From: Bacillus pseudomycoides
Lineage (GTDB): Bacteria > Bacillota > Bacilli > Bacillales > Bacillaceae_G
Length of the DNA stretch: 36,837 nt
Assembly (NCBI RefSeq): GCF_002582035.1
Contig: NZ_NUQE01000091.1
Coordinates: forward strand, 1-36,837
Direction: 5' to 3'
Below the pieces are notes generated by a model. It was not told the DNA's origin. It did not search any database and worked only from the letters and a program-made list of their open reading frames with translations. Both the position numbers and the translations under genes were made by a program. This document shows positions 30,343 through 36,837 of the stretch, in pieces. Position 1 is the first letter of the stretch, and the number at the start of each line of letters is the position of its first letter.

Positions 30343-31762
30343 ATCCGAAATCACTCTCTTTTTCGTAAGAGTACCACCTCCGAAGCGAAGTTCCAACTGT
30401 ATCGTCTGCATCTTTTATACGAAATGTCATGTTTCTCACACCCGATTTTACACATATTTTCACATTACATAACGCTGATGATTCTTGAAGTACTGTTTTA
30501 GAGACTGTTAACGCCTGTATATGACTTTTTTTTGTATACACCGTTATTCTTCCGATTCGGCGATATATGACAGTAATCTGCTCCCCCATAATACACCAAC
30601 GCGCATCATAGTATCTCCGATAGCCTAAAACTGCGCTAACAATGAGAAAAATAGGTGCTACATATTTTACCATTGAAGTTTGGGACAATGTAATCGCTAT
30701 GATTAAAAGAACAGGCACAATAACTCTTATCATATAGCGTTCAAATGATCGCCTTGGTAAATGTTGAAATGAAGATGGAGATTTATAATCGGGAAAATAA
30801 CGCTGCAATAAATATGGAATATGTTTTCGTTTTACGAGCGGAAAACAGACAAGGCGAAAACCTGCGTATTCTTCTTCTTTTGAACTTGCATTCACAAAAC
30901 GAATTGTAGCATAGCCAAGCCATTGCCGAATTATATTCTCCTCTACTTTAATTGCTTGAATACGATGAAGCGGAACGATGAGTTTTTTCTTCTCAAATAA
31001 CCCCCTCGTAATAACAAGTTCATCCTTTTGTTTCACAACTGTAAATCCATGATACTTTTGATATACAAGCAACGTACCGAGTAACCATCCCACTGTAATA
31101 ACAGCAATTGCAACTTCTCCGTAAAAAGAAGGTGTTTGTGATTGAAAATTTTCTAGCTTAAAATGAATCGAAATGTAATCATCTATCTCTGTATAAATCC
31201 CAAGCAGCAAGGAAAATACAAATCCAATGCTGCCTGATGTAGCCGCATATAGAAACGTCTTTTTATTCGATAATGTGAATATCGGCAGCACAGCAATATC
31301 CTCTTGTTTCATTCTCCTCCTTTCAGAAAGCTGCTCTTGAATATGGCTCGCTTCTTCTTTTGTAATGATTTGTAATACTATGTCTGCCCCTTCCCTACTT
31401 CCCGCCGTATCAATTTGCAGTTCCGTTAATCCAAACAAACGATGAATTATATTTTGTGATTCATGAATTGCCTGAATTCGTTCTTTCGGAATGTACTTTC
31501 GTTTTTTGTTTAACCATCCTTGCTCAAGGATCACTTGATCTTCAGTAATTGTGTATGTAAATCGATACCAACGCATCCAAGCAATAAAGGTGAGAACACA
31601 CACAAATACAAGGCTAAAAATAATCGTATTCATCAGAATAGAAAACGGGAAACTATTGCGAAACTTAAATAAGAAAATAAGATAAAGAGGAAATAATGTC
31701 GATACATGTTTCACAACTGACAATAAGATTGACAACGAATGGATTCTATTTCTTCTATACAT
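30341..31762 (-). CDS. ydbT: YdbT-like membrane protein with bacterial PH domains
   Basis: 473 residues from ATG 31762. AGGTGG lies nine bases upstream, and a TTG two codons earlier is less likely. Hydrophobic pairs at about 12-55, 165-185, 215-235 and 335-370 separate three bPH2 domains, each with a conserved core: RYTITEDQVILEQGWLNKKRKYIPKERIQAIHE, ELVITRGLFEKKKLIVPLHRIQAIKVEE, and YRRIGRITVYTKKSHIQALTV. The PH domains face the cytoplasm. Overlaps the upstream ydbS by eight bases. In B. subtilis ydbS and ydbT are paired in the same way; the role is linked to envelope stress but unclear. Confidence 0.9.
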   Translation of the reverse strand: MYRRNRIHSLSILLSVVKHVSTLFPLYLIFLFKFRNSFPFSILMNTIIFSLVFVCVLTFIAWMRWYRFTYTITEDQVILEQGWLNKKRKYIPKERIQAIHESQNIIHRLFGLTELQIDTAGSREGADIVLQIITKEEASHIQEQLSERRRMKQEDIAVLPIFTLSNKKTFLYAATSGSIGFVFSLLLGIYTEIDDYISIHFKLENFQSQTPSFYGEVAIAVITVGWLLGTLLVYQKYHGFTVVKQKDELVITRGLFEKKKLIVPLHRIQAIKVEENIIRQWLGYATIRFVNASSKEEEYAGFRLVCFPLVKRKHIPYLLQRYFPDYKSPSSFQHLPRRSFERYMIRVIVPVLLIIAITLSQTSMVKYVAPIFLIVSAVLGYRRYYDARWCIMGEQITVIYRRIGRITVYTKKSHIQALTVSKTVLQESSALCNVKICVKSGVRNMTFRIKDADDTVGTSLRRWYSYEKESDFG

Positions 31763-32234
31763 CAGCAACCGCCACCTGCGCTAAAGTAGAAAGTTGCTCC
31801 CGTAAATATTCTGCATCTTCATATGCAATTGCTGGAATTGTATGAGTTGTCGCTGCTGTCGTAATATCCACTGATGCTAATTGATAATAACGTAAAAGCG
31901 GGCCTTGCCTTACATCTACATGTTGCACACGAATCATTGGAATTAATGTTTTCTCTGCAATAAATACCCCTCGCTGTAAGTCAATCTCTTGTCCGCGTAT
32001 CATATAACGCCATCTCTTCCATCTGAGCTTTGGATATATACCAATTGTAAAGATAGCATGTCCACAAAAAAAACAAAGAAATAAGAGTTGCAAGTTTGTC
32101 ATACCTCGAAATGCGTCAAGCCAATACATCACTCCGCCATAAGCAATCCAAACAATCATATTGATTGAAAATGCCGTTAATCTCCATACTTGAATTGCTC
32201 GTTCATCAACCGACTTTAATAACCTTGGACTCAT
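31755..32234 (-). CDS. ydbS: YdbS-like membrane protein with one bacterial PH domain
   Basis: 159 residues, the length of B. subtilis YdbS. Two helices (about 18-40, 47-65) followed by a bPH2 domain: YMIRGQEIDLQRGVFIAEKTLIPMIRVQHVDVRQGPLLRYYQLASVDI. AAGGTGAG precedes ATG 32234. First gene of the ydbST pair; divergent from the yhdB-like gene. Confidence 0.9.
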   Translation of the reverse strand: MSPRLLKSVDERAIQVWRLTAFSINMIVWIAYGGVMYWLDAFRGMTNLQLLFLCFFCGHAIFTIGIYPKLRWKRWRYMIRGQEIDLQRGVFIAEKTLIPMIRVQHVDVRQGPLLRYYQLASVDITTAATTHTIPAIAYEDAEYLREQLSTLAQVAVADV

Positions 32235-32395
32235 TGACTCACCTTCTCCACCTCTTAATTTTCTTAATTTTCTTACTATTCATTATAAACATATTTCCTT
32301 TTCTTTCCCATAACATTCTGTTAACAAATTCTTTCAAGTGTATTTCTTCTTTTCCGTCACACACTATATATAACTCCTCATTAAGGAGGTACACA

Positions 32396-32653
32396 ATGCA
32401 CACATACACCGACTACGATAAAGCTCTGTATTACACGTATTGCTGTAATTGGGAAAAGCTGCTTGTACTTATGGTACAAACAGAGGATGAGTTGTTTTCG
32501 AAACGAATTGAACATTTTCTACATGCATATCAATACGGTAAAGATTTATCAGAAGTTGACAAAAAACTCCAACTTTTGTTTCAATATATCGATCACGCCA
32601 CGCAAAAAACATACACCGAACAAGCAGAACAAGCAGAACACGTTCATATGTAA
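32396..32653 (+). CDS. YhdB-like small protein
   Basis: 85 residues from ATG 32396, six bases after AAGGAGG. The open frame runs far upstream but only this start has a ribosome site. TDYDKALYYTYCCNWEKLLVLMVQTEDELFSKRIEHFLHAY resembles the B. subtilis YhdB family (about 80 residues, function unknown). Helical, cytoplasmic; the tail TEQAEQAEHVHM contains a short EQA repeat. Own terminator. Confidence 0.75.
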   Translation: MHTYTDYDKALYYTYCCNWEKLLVLMVQTEDELFSKRIEHFLHAYQYGKDLSEVDKKLQLLFQYIDHATQKTYTEQAEQAEHVHM

Positions 32654-32721
32654 GCAAAACCTTCATTCGTAAGTGGCTATTAAATGCTGAAATATTAAAT
32701 GTATTGAGTTTTTATTACCAT

Positions 32722-32757
32722 AAAGCGCTATCCCTATGCACCGGGATAGCGCTTTTG
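32722..32757 (+). terminator. Terminator after the yhdB-like gene
   Basis: AAAGCGCTATCCC / GGGATAGCGCTTTT, perfect 13-bp stem, seven-base loop. Confidence 0.88.
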
Positions 32758-32821
32758 TATATTTTTCCAATCCACTGTTCATAATACAAATTATGAATAT
32801 TAAGCAGATGGACGTGATTAT

Positions 32822-33721
32822 ATGAAAAAACACATTTACCTATTTTTACTTATTGCATTATTTATGATTGGCTGCCAAAAATCATCCAAGCAAAATAATC
32901 CTGAACAATTCCAACCATTTCAAGGAGCTAAAAACGACCAAGGGCTATTTAATGTACTACTTATCGGAAATGACTCTCGCGGAGAAAAACAAGCTCGAGC
33001 TGATACAATTATGATTGCACAATACAATAAAGAGAAAAAAACTGTAAAACTCGCTTCTATTATGCGTGACAGCTACGTAGAAATTCCTACCTATAATAAA
33101 AAATATAATAAAATTAACGCCGCCTACTATTATGGAGGTCCTGAATTATTACGAAAAACCATTCAACATAACTTCGGAATTAATGTATCACATTACGTTA
33201 CAATCGACTTTGCCGCATTCGAAAAAATTGTAGATACCGTCGCTCCAGAAGGAATTGTCGTAAATGTAACGCAAGCAATCATCGATGATATGGGATTACA
33301 TTTGCAACCCGGATCTCAACGACTACATGGAAAAGAATTACTAAAATATGCACGTTTCCGTCATGATGCTGAGAGCGACTTTGGACGTGTACAACGGCAA
33401 CAGGAAGTACTACAAGCATTACAGAAAACCTTTACTGAAAAAGTTCAATCCGTAGACGGTATATTCCAATTACCCACGGTAATACAAGATCTTCTCCCTT
33501 ATATCCATACTAGTATAGATGCTCAAACATTATTTTCACTTGGCAGCAACGTTTTATTCCATCCTATTGAAAAGATGGAAACGATGCGAATTCCAGTGGC
33601 AAATGGATATGAAGCAAAAACATACGAGCATGCCGGGGCGGTATTACAGATTGATCCACAAAAAAATAAAGAAGCCATTCAAAAATTTTTTATCGATTCA
33701 ACGAAAGCTGTTAATCATTAA
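32822..33721 (+). CDS. LCP-family protein with lipoprotein signal
   Basis: 299 residues. Instead of the usual transmembrane anchor it has a lipobox, MIGC (Cys18). LCP domain from about 38: FNVLLIGNDSRGEKQARADTIMIAQYN, LASIMRDSYVEIP (the catalytic-type Arg is in MRDS where most have PRDT), INAAYYYGGPELLRKTI, and GKELLKYARFRHDAESDFGRVQRQQE. All key Asp and Arg positions appear present, so glycopolymer ligase activity is likely. Second LCP protein in the window, only distantly like the one at 3867. Confidence 0.9.
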   Translation: MKKHIYLFLLIALFMIGCQKSSKQNNPEQFQPFQGAKNDQGLFNVLLIGNDSRGEKQARADTIMIAQYNKEKKTVKLASIMRDSYVEIPTYNKKYNKINAAYYYGGPELLRKTIQHNFGINVSHYVTIDFAAFEKIVDTVAPEGIVVNVTQAIIDDMGLHLQPGSQRLHGKELLKYARFRHDAESDFGRVQRQQEVLQALQKTFTEKVQSVDGIFQLPTVIQDLLPYIHTSIDAQTLFSLGSNVLFHPIEKMETMRIPVANGYEAKTYEHAGAVLQIDPQKNKEAIQKFFIDSTKAVNH

Positions 33722-33743
33722 TTTTGCTCGTTATAATCAAGTG

Positions 33744-33772
33744 AAAACAAGGTGTACATCACCTTGTTTTTT
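33744..33772 (+). terminator. Terminator of the second LCP gene
   Basis: AAAACAAGGTG / CACCTTGTTTT, loop TACAT, followed by TT. Clean intrinsic terminator. Confidence 0.88.
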
Positions 33773-33886
33773 ATTTCCAAGTTTTCAGCGCAAAAAACTT
33801 TTATTATATTGAATGTTTTTTCTTTCTTTTCCACTCCTCTTCGTACTATAATTTTGTATGTAACTATTATAAGAGAGGTATGAGGA

Positions 33887-34318
33887 ATGAATCGCGAAAA
33901 AAAACAAGAAATTTTGTTATTTACTGCTTGGGGAACTTCATTTATCGCTACACTCGGAAGCTTATATTTTTCTGAAATTATGAAATTTGAACCATGTACA
34001 TTGTGTTGGTATCAACGTATTTTTATGTATCCATTTGTGTTACTACTTGGAATTGCTATTGCACGCAAAGATTATCGCATTGCCGCATATTCCTTACCAA
34101 TTGCAAGCATCGGTGCCTGTATCTCACTATATCATTATGCCATTCAAAAGATACCTGCTCTCTCAGCAGCCGGAGCAGTATGTGGACGAGTTCCTTGTAC
34201 AGGAGAGTATATTAATTGGTTTGGCTTTATCACAATCCCATTTCTAGCACTAACTGCTTTTATAATTATTTCTATTTGCAGTTTTCTTTTACTAAAAACA
34301 AATAAGGAGATGAAATAA
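33887..34318 (+). CDS. bdbC: Disulfide bond formation protein BdbC (DsbB family)
   Basis: 143 residues, four membrane helices (about 9-27, 43-59, 64-84, 115-137). Redox pairs Cys37/Cys40 (PCTLCWYQR, the CxxC of DsbB) and Cys99/Cys104 (VCGRVPCTGEY). It reoxidises an extracytoplasmic thiol oxidase and passes electrons to quinone. The start of the next gene overlaps its stop (TAATG). Its partner here is a membrane thioredoxin rather than a DsbA-type BdbD. Confidence 0.95.
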   Translation: MNREKKQEILLFTAWGTSFIATLGSLYFSEIMKFEPCTLCWYQRIFMYPFVLLLGIAIARKDYRIAAYSLPIASIGACISLYHYAIQKIPALSAAGAVCGRVPCTGEYINWFGFITIPFLALTAFIIISICSFLLLKTNKEMK

Positions 34319-34734
34319 TGAAAAAAATGTTTCTTTTTGGCGGCATTGTCGTCGTTTTATTCATCGCTATTTTTGCTGTATCAAACATGGGGCAAAAACA
34401 AGAAAACAAAACAGATTACTACACAAATAAAATTTCTTTAGAAGATCTCCAAAAAAATGTAAAAGAAAAGAAAGATCAAACGATTTATTTCTACCAAACA
34501 GACTGTGTACATTGTAAAAAAATCTCACCAATTGTCATTCCAATGGCAAAAGATATGAACATTGATATGAAAGTCATTGACTTAGAAAATCAACCGGATG
34601 CTGTGTGGGATGAGTTTAAAATTACAGGTACACCAACTATCGTTCACTTTAAAGAAGGTAAAGAAGTAAGCCGTATTGAGGGAGAACAACCGAAAGACAA
34701 ATTCAAAGAATGGTTTACAGCAAACAATAAGTAA
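34318..34734 (+). CDS. Membrane-anchored thioredoxin-fold protein
   Basis: 138 residues: signal anchor about 3-22, then a thioredoxin fold with active site DCVHC (Cys63, Cys66) and the cis-Pro loop ITGTPTIVHF. Extracytoplasmic. Overlap with bdbC shows they work together: BdbC would keep this protein oxidised so it can put disulfides into secreted proteins. CVHC differs from the CGPC of reducing thioredoxins. Confidence 0.92.
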   Translation: MKKMFLFGGIVVVLFIAIFAVSNMGQKQENKTDYYTNKISLEDLQKNVKEKKDQTIYFYQTDCVHCKKISPIVIPMAKDMNIDMKVIDLENQPDAVWDEFKITGTPTIVHFKEGKEVSRIEGEQPKDKFKEWFTANNK

Positions 34735-34808
34735 CAAGAAAAGGAAACTTCCTTTATACATGAAGTGAGTCCAAAAACCTCACACTATTTGTATAAGGAG
34801 GGGATCCT

Positions 34809-35024
34809 ATGCCAGAAGTACGATGTTCTGTCTCCAACTGCTCATTTTGGGGACAAGGTAACTTTTGTCAAGCAAATACCATCCTCGTTCAACCTGACTC
34901 TCAAGAATCTATACAATCAGAGAACGAGTCTTTTACAGATACAATATTATCTGGACAAACGATAGACAGCTCGGCAACAACAAGTGTAGAAACATGTTGC
35001 CACACCTTTCAACCAAGATACTAA
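34809..35024 (+). CDS. DUF1540 protein
   Basis: 71 residues. MPEVRCSVSNCSFWGQGNFCQANTI is the DUF1540 N-terminal motif with Cys6, Cys11 and Cys20, and ETCCHTF gives Cys63/Cys64: probably a small metal-binding knuckle. AAGGAGGGG precedes ATG 34809. Function unknown. Confidence 0.9.
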   Translation: MPEVRCSVSNCSFWGQGNFCQANTILVQPDSQESIQSENESFTDTILSGQTIDSSATTSVETCCHTFQPRY

Positions 35025-35030
35025 ACAACT

Positions 35031-35067
35031 GCCCATCTCGCACTGCATGAGATGGGCTTTCTTTTTT
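35031..35067 (+). terminator. Terminator after the DUF1540 gene
   Basis: GCCCATCTC / GAGATGGGC, nine-base loop, then TTTCTTTTTT. Confidence 0.88.
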
Positions 35068-35120
35068 CTCTTTGTCCTTTCATACTATATATGAAAGAAA
35101 ATCAGTTAGGAGCGAATGAG

Positions 35121-36050
35121 ATGAAACAAGTTTTCTGTATTGGGGAATTATTAATTGATTTTGTTTGTCGTGATACGAACGTATCGTTAATAAACGGAAT
35201 AACATTCGAAAAGAAAGCGGGCGGAGCGCCTGCAAATGTCGCTGCAGCAATTACAAAGTTAGGTGGAAAAGCTGCTTTTATGGGGCAAGTCGGAAATGAT
35301 CCATTTGGAGAATTTCTAGAAAAAACTTTACAAGATGTCGATGTTGATACATCTATGCTTATAAAAGAAAAACAAACTACTCTTGCTTTCGTTTCTCTTG
35401 ATTCACATGGTGAGCGTGATTTTACATTTATGCGCGGAGCAGATGGTGAATACAAGTTTGATCAAATTAATTTATCAAAAATAAAACAAAATGATATCAT
35501 TCACTTCGGTTCAGCTACAGCATTGCTGCCAGGTCAATTGAAAGACACGTACATAAAGCTTTTGCAATATGCAAAAGCAAAACAACTATTTATTTCCTTT
35601 GATCCAAATTACCGAGCTTCATTAATTACAGACTTGCAGCAATTTCGTAAAGACTGTACCCCTTTCATCGCTAACGCTCATTTCGTAAAAGTAAGTGATG
35701 AAGAAGCAAGCCTCCTTACTGGTGAAACAAATATGTATAAAGCTGCTGAAACATTATTATCATACGGAGCAAACATTATTGCCATTACACTTGGGAAGCA
35801 AGGTACACTTCTTACAACAAATGAGAATCAAACTATTATTCCATCCATTGTCGTACAACAAGTCGATACAACCGGTGCCGGTGATGCTTTTGTCGGCGCA
35901 ATGCTATATCAGTTTGCAAAAGAAGAAAGCGTTCATATGGATTTTACAACATTACAACAATATATATCATTTGCAAACAAAGTTGGTGCACTTACTTGCA
36001 CAAATTATGGAGCAATATCTTCCCTCCCAACACTTGAAGATATAAAGTGA
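35121..36050 (+). CDS. PfkB-family carbohydrate kinase (fructokinase-like)
   Basis: 309 residues from ATG 35121 (MKQVFCIGELLIDFVC), nine bases after TAGGAG; the longer frame starting at 35052 has no site. PfkB motif 1 is KKAGGAPANVAAAITKLGG (about 32-49), motif 2 is VDTTGAGDAFVGAML with catalytic Asp255. FDPNYR and ITLGKQGTLL are the usual intermediate blocks. Most like bacterial fructokinases (fructose to fructose-6-phosphate). The last two codons (AAG TGA) are bcr1 sequence, so the C-terminus was re-made by an insertion. No sugar transport gene adjoins it. Confidence 0.92.
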   Translation: MKQVFCIGELLIDFVCRDTNVSLINGITFEKKAGGAPANVAAAITKLGGKAAFMGQVGNDPFGEFLEKTLQDVDVDTSMLIKEKQTTLAFVSLDSHGERDFTFMRGADGEYKFDQINLSKIKQNDIIHFGSATALLPGQLKDTYIKLLQYAKAKQLFISFDPNYRASLITDLQQFRKDCTPFIANAHFVKVSDEEASLLTGETNMYKAAETLLSYGANIIAITLGKQGTLLTTNENQTIIPSIVVQQVDTTGAGDAFVGAMLYQFAKEESVHMDFTTLQQYISFANKVGALTCTNYGAISSLPTLEDIK

Positions 36051-36177
36051 AACTAACCATCAGTGGGGAGGTTTCATCCCCACTGATGGTTAGTTGAACC
36101 AATCGGGCACATGCCAGCAGTAAGAAGAGATCCCCCACCTACCTTGAACCTTGAGGTGAGGGATCTCTAGCGTACTT
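36042..36177 (+). repeat. Divergent bcr1 repeat overlapping the end of the kinase gene
   Basis: Starts at ATAAA (36042-36046). Left arms AACTAACCATCAGTGGGG and CCCCACTGATGGTTAGTT pair over 18 bases without mismatch. The second stem is GATCCCCCACCT / AGGTGAGGGATC. The usual right end (GCGGGATAAA) is lost, so the right limit is approximate. Confidence 0.8.
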
Positions 36178-36191
36178 TGAGCCATACGCCT

Positions 36192-36461
36192 TTATAAAAT
36201 AACTCCCTGTTTCCAAACATCATGCATCATTACAATATATACAATAAGAATGAAAGCTGTACCACATAATGTCACCCAGCGATATATACTATTTTCACAA
36301 TCTCTCGCTTCAACAAATGCCCATATAAATCCCACTGATAACAATAAGTCTATATACGGAATGTACATAGAAAAGATAAATGAAATAAACAAATATATAA
36401 CAAATAAAAAAAGTGTAATTAAAAAAACTTTAAATGCAAATTTACCGTCTTTCTTTTGCAT
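36192..36461 (-). CDS. Small membrane protein of unknown function
   Basis: 89 residues with three membrane helices (about 8-31, 36-52, 60-80) and a Lys-rich start (MQKKDGKFAFK). GAGGGGG lies nine bases before ATG 36461, which makes it a plausible real gene. I do not recognise the family. It stands alone between bcr1 copies. Confidence 0.65.
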   Translation of the reverse strand: MQKKDGKFAFKVFLITLFLFVIYLFISFIFSMYIPYIDLLLSVGFIWAFVEARDCENSIYRWVTLCGTAFILIVYIVMMHDVWKQGVIL

Positions 36462-36517
36462 CGTATATTCCCCCTCAGCTTTACAATATTATATTCAGAG
36501 AGGAATTCGGATGCGAT

Positions 36518-36641
36518 ATAAAGTGAAACTTCCATCAGTGGGCGCTTTTCCCTGCTGATGGTTAGTTGAACCAATCGGGCTCTTATGGGCAGTTTTTCAT
36601 CGTGAAACACCTAAAGTTACTGCCCATTAGAGCGGGATAAA
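36518..36641 (+). repeat. bcr1 repeat, first of a tandem pair
   Basis: 124 bp between ATAAA (36518-36522) and ATAAA (36637-36641). GGTTAGTTGAACC right-arm subtype. The central stem is replaced by TTTTTCATCGTGAAACACC. Confidence 0.9.
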
Positions 36642-36733
36642 GTGAAACTTCCATCAGTGGGCGCTTTTCCCTACTGATGGTTAGTTGAACCAATCGGGCT
36701 TTTACGGGCAGTTGTCCCCCACCTATCTTCTTA
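36637..36733 (+). repeat. bcr1 repeat, second of the pair, cut by another repeat
   Basis: Shares ATAAA 36637-36641 with the first copy. Normal bcr1 sequence up to CACCTATCTTCTTA, then it changes abruptly to a GC-rich sequence. Confidence 0.85.
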
Positions 36734-36837
36734 AGAAAAGCGGAAGCGGCTCGTTCAGAATCGCAGGACGTTGGAGCTCAAGGCGTAGAGGCGCTTTTTG
36801 CCTCGTCCGAGGGAGCGAAACGACCGGAGATTCTAGC
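36734..36837 (+). repeat. GC-rich repeat or mobile sequence, runs off the window
   Basis: Begins AGAAAAGCGGAAGCGGCTCG right after broken bcr1. Contains a small stem GAGGC / GCCTC (about 36787-36808) and GAGGGAGCGAAACGACCGG near the edge. Far richer in G+C than the flanks. It has the look of the palindromic repeats common in Bacillaceae, but I cannot name it and its right end is outside. Confidence 0.55.

Noticed and set aside
32165-32395. Upstream extension of the yhdB-like frame
   Set aside because: The 77 extra codons lie antisense to ydbS and its promoter, without a ribosome site; the start at 32396 has AAGGAGG.
34738-34756. AAAGGAA / TTCCTTT as a terminator after the thioredoxin gene
   Set aside because: Two-base loop and no T-tract; cannot form a normal terminator hairpin.
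8821-36733. Repeated palindromic units as a possible CRISPR array
   Set aside because: Copies are kilobases apart, of several lengths, with TTTAT-type flanks and no regular spacers; they are bcr1.

Overview
The window is chromosomal DNA from the Bacillus cereus group (cereus, thuringiensis or anthracis relatives). Evidence: low GC, strong AGGAGG-type ribosome sites, Bacillus sporulation and germination genes (spoVR, a gerA-type operon), and above all at least fourteen complete, shortened or decayed copies of bcr1, a repeat specific to this group. No rRNA, tRNA, CRISPR array or intact insertion sequence was seen.

Layout. 1-1400: start of an ABC ATPase gene, then about 700 bp of decayed DNA with a ParA fragment and a 5'-truncated acetyltransferase. 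1450-3341: an orphan pair of oligopeptide-type ABC permeases. 3867-4991: an LCP cell-wall ligase. 5173-11882 (all minus strand): a reactive-sulfur island with a sulfite-type exporter, DsrE, two single rhodaneses, TusA, rhodanese-MBL persulfide dioxygenase, TusA-rhodanese, the persulfide sensor CstR and CoA-disulfide reductase-rhodanese. Four near-identical palindromes (ATACCYRTAYRGGTAT type) lie on its promoters.

12143-19581 (plus strand): a heme-stress island with an MMPL exporter, the sensor kinase HssS, the heme exporter HrtBA, and a membrane-protein operon (HsmA family, DUF2871, CcdC). All four units carry an HssR-type direct repeat (GTTCATATT, two bases, GTTCATATT) with a -10 box exactly 27 bases after the repeat start. 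The response regulator gene hssR, expected next to hssS, is absent, and a decayed bcr1 occupies the hssS leader. This is the strongest lead in the window.

19673-25477: spoVR, a DUF952 gene, a nitroreductase, and a second OmpR-type two-component system divergent from a secreted repeat protein whose promoter has a related box with the same geometry. 25931-29639: spore germinant receptor genes in order A-C-B. 29698-36461: PCYCGC lipoprotein, ydbT/ydbS membrane PH-domain proteins, a YhdB-like protein, a lipoprotein-type LCP protein, BdbC with a membrane thioredoxin, a DUF1540 protein, a PfkB sugar kinase and a small membrane protein. The right edge holds tandem bcr1 copies, the last one broken by a different GC-rich repeat that runs off the window.

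The bcr1 copies fall repeatedly on TAA stop codons or on the T-tracts of terminators. Some have compensatory arm changes that argue for selection on a folded RNA.
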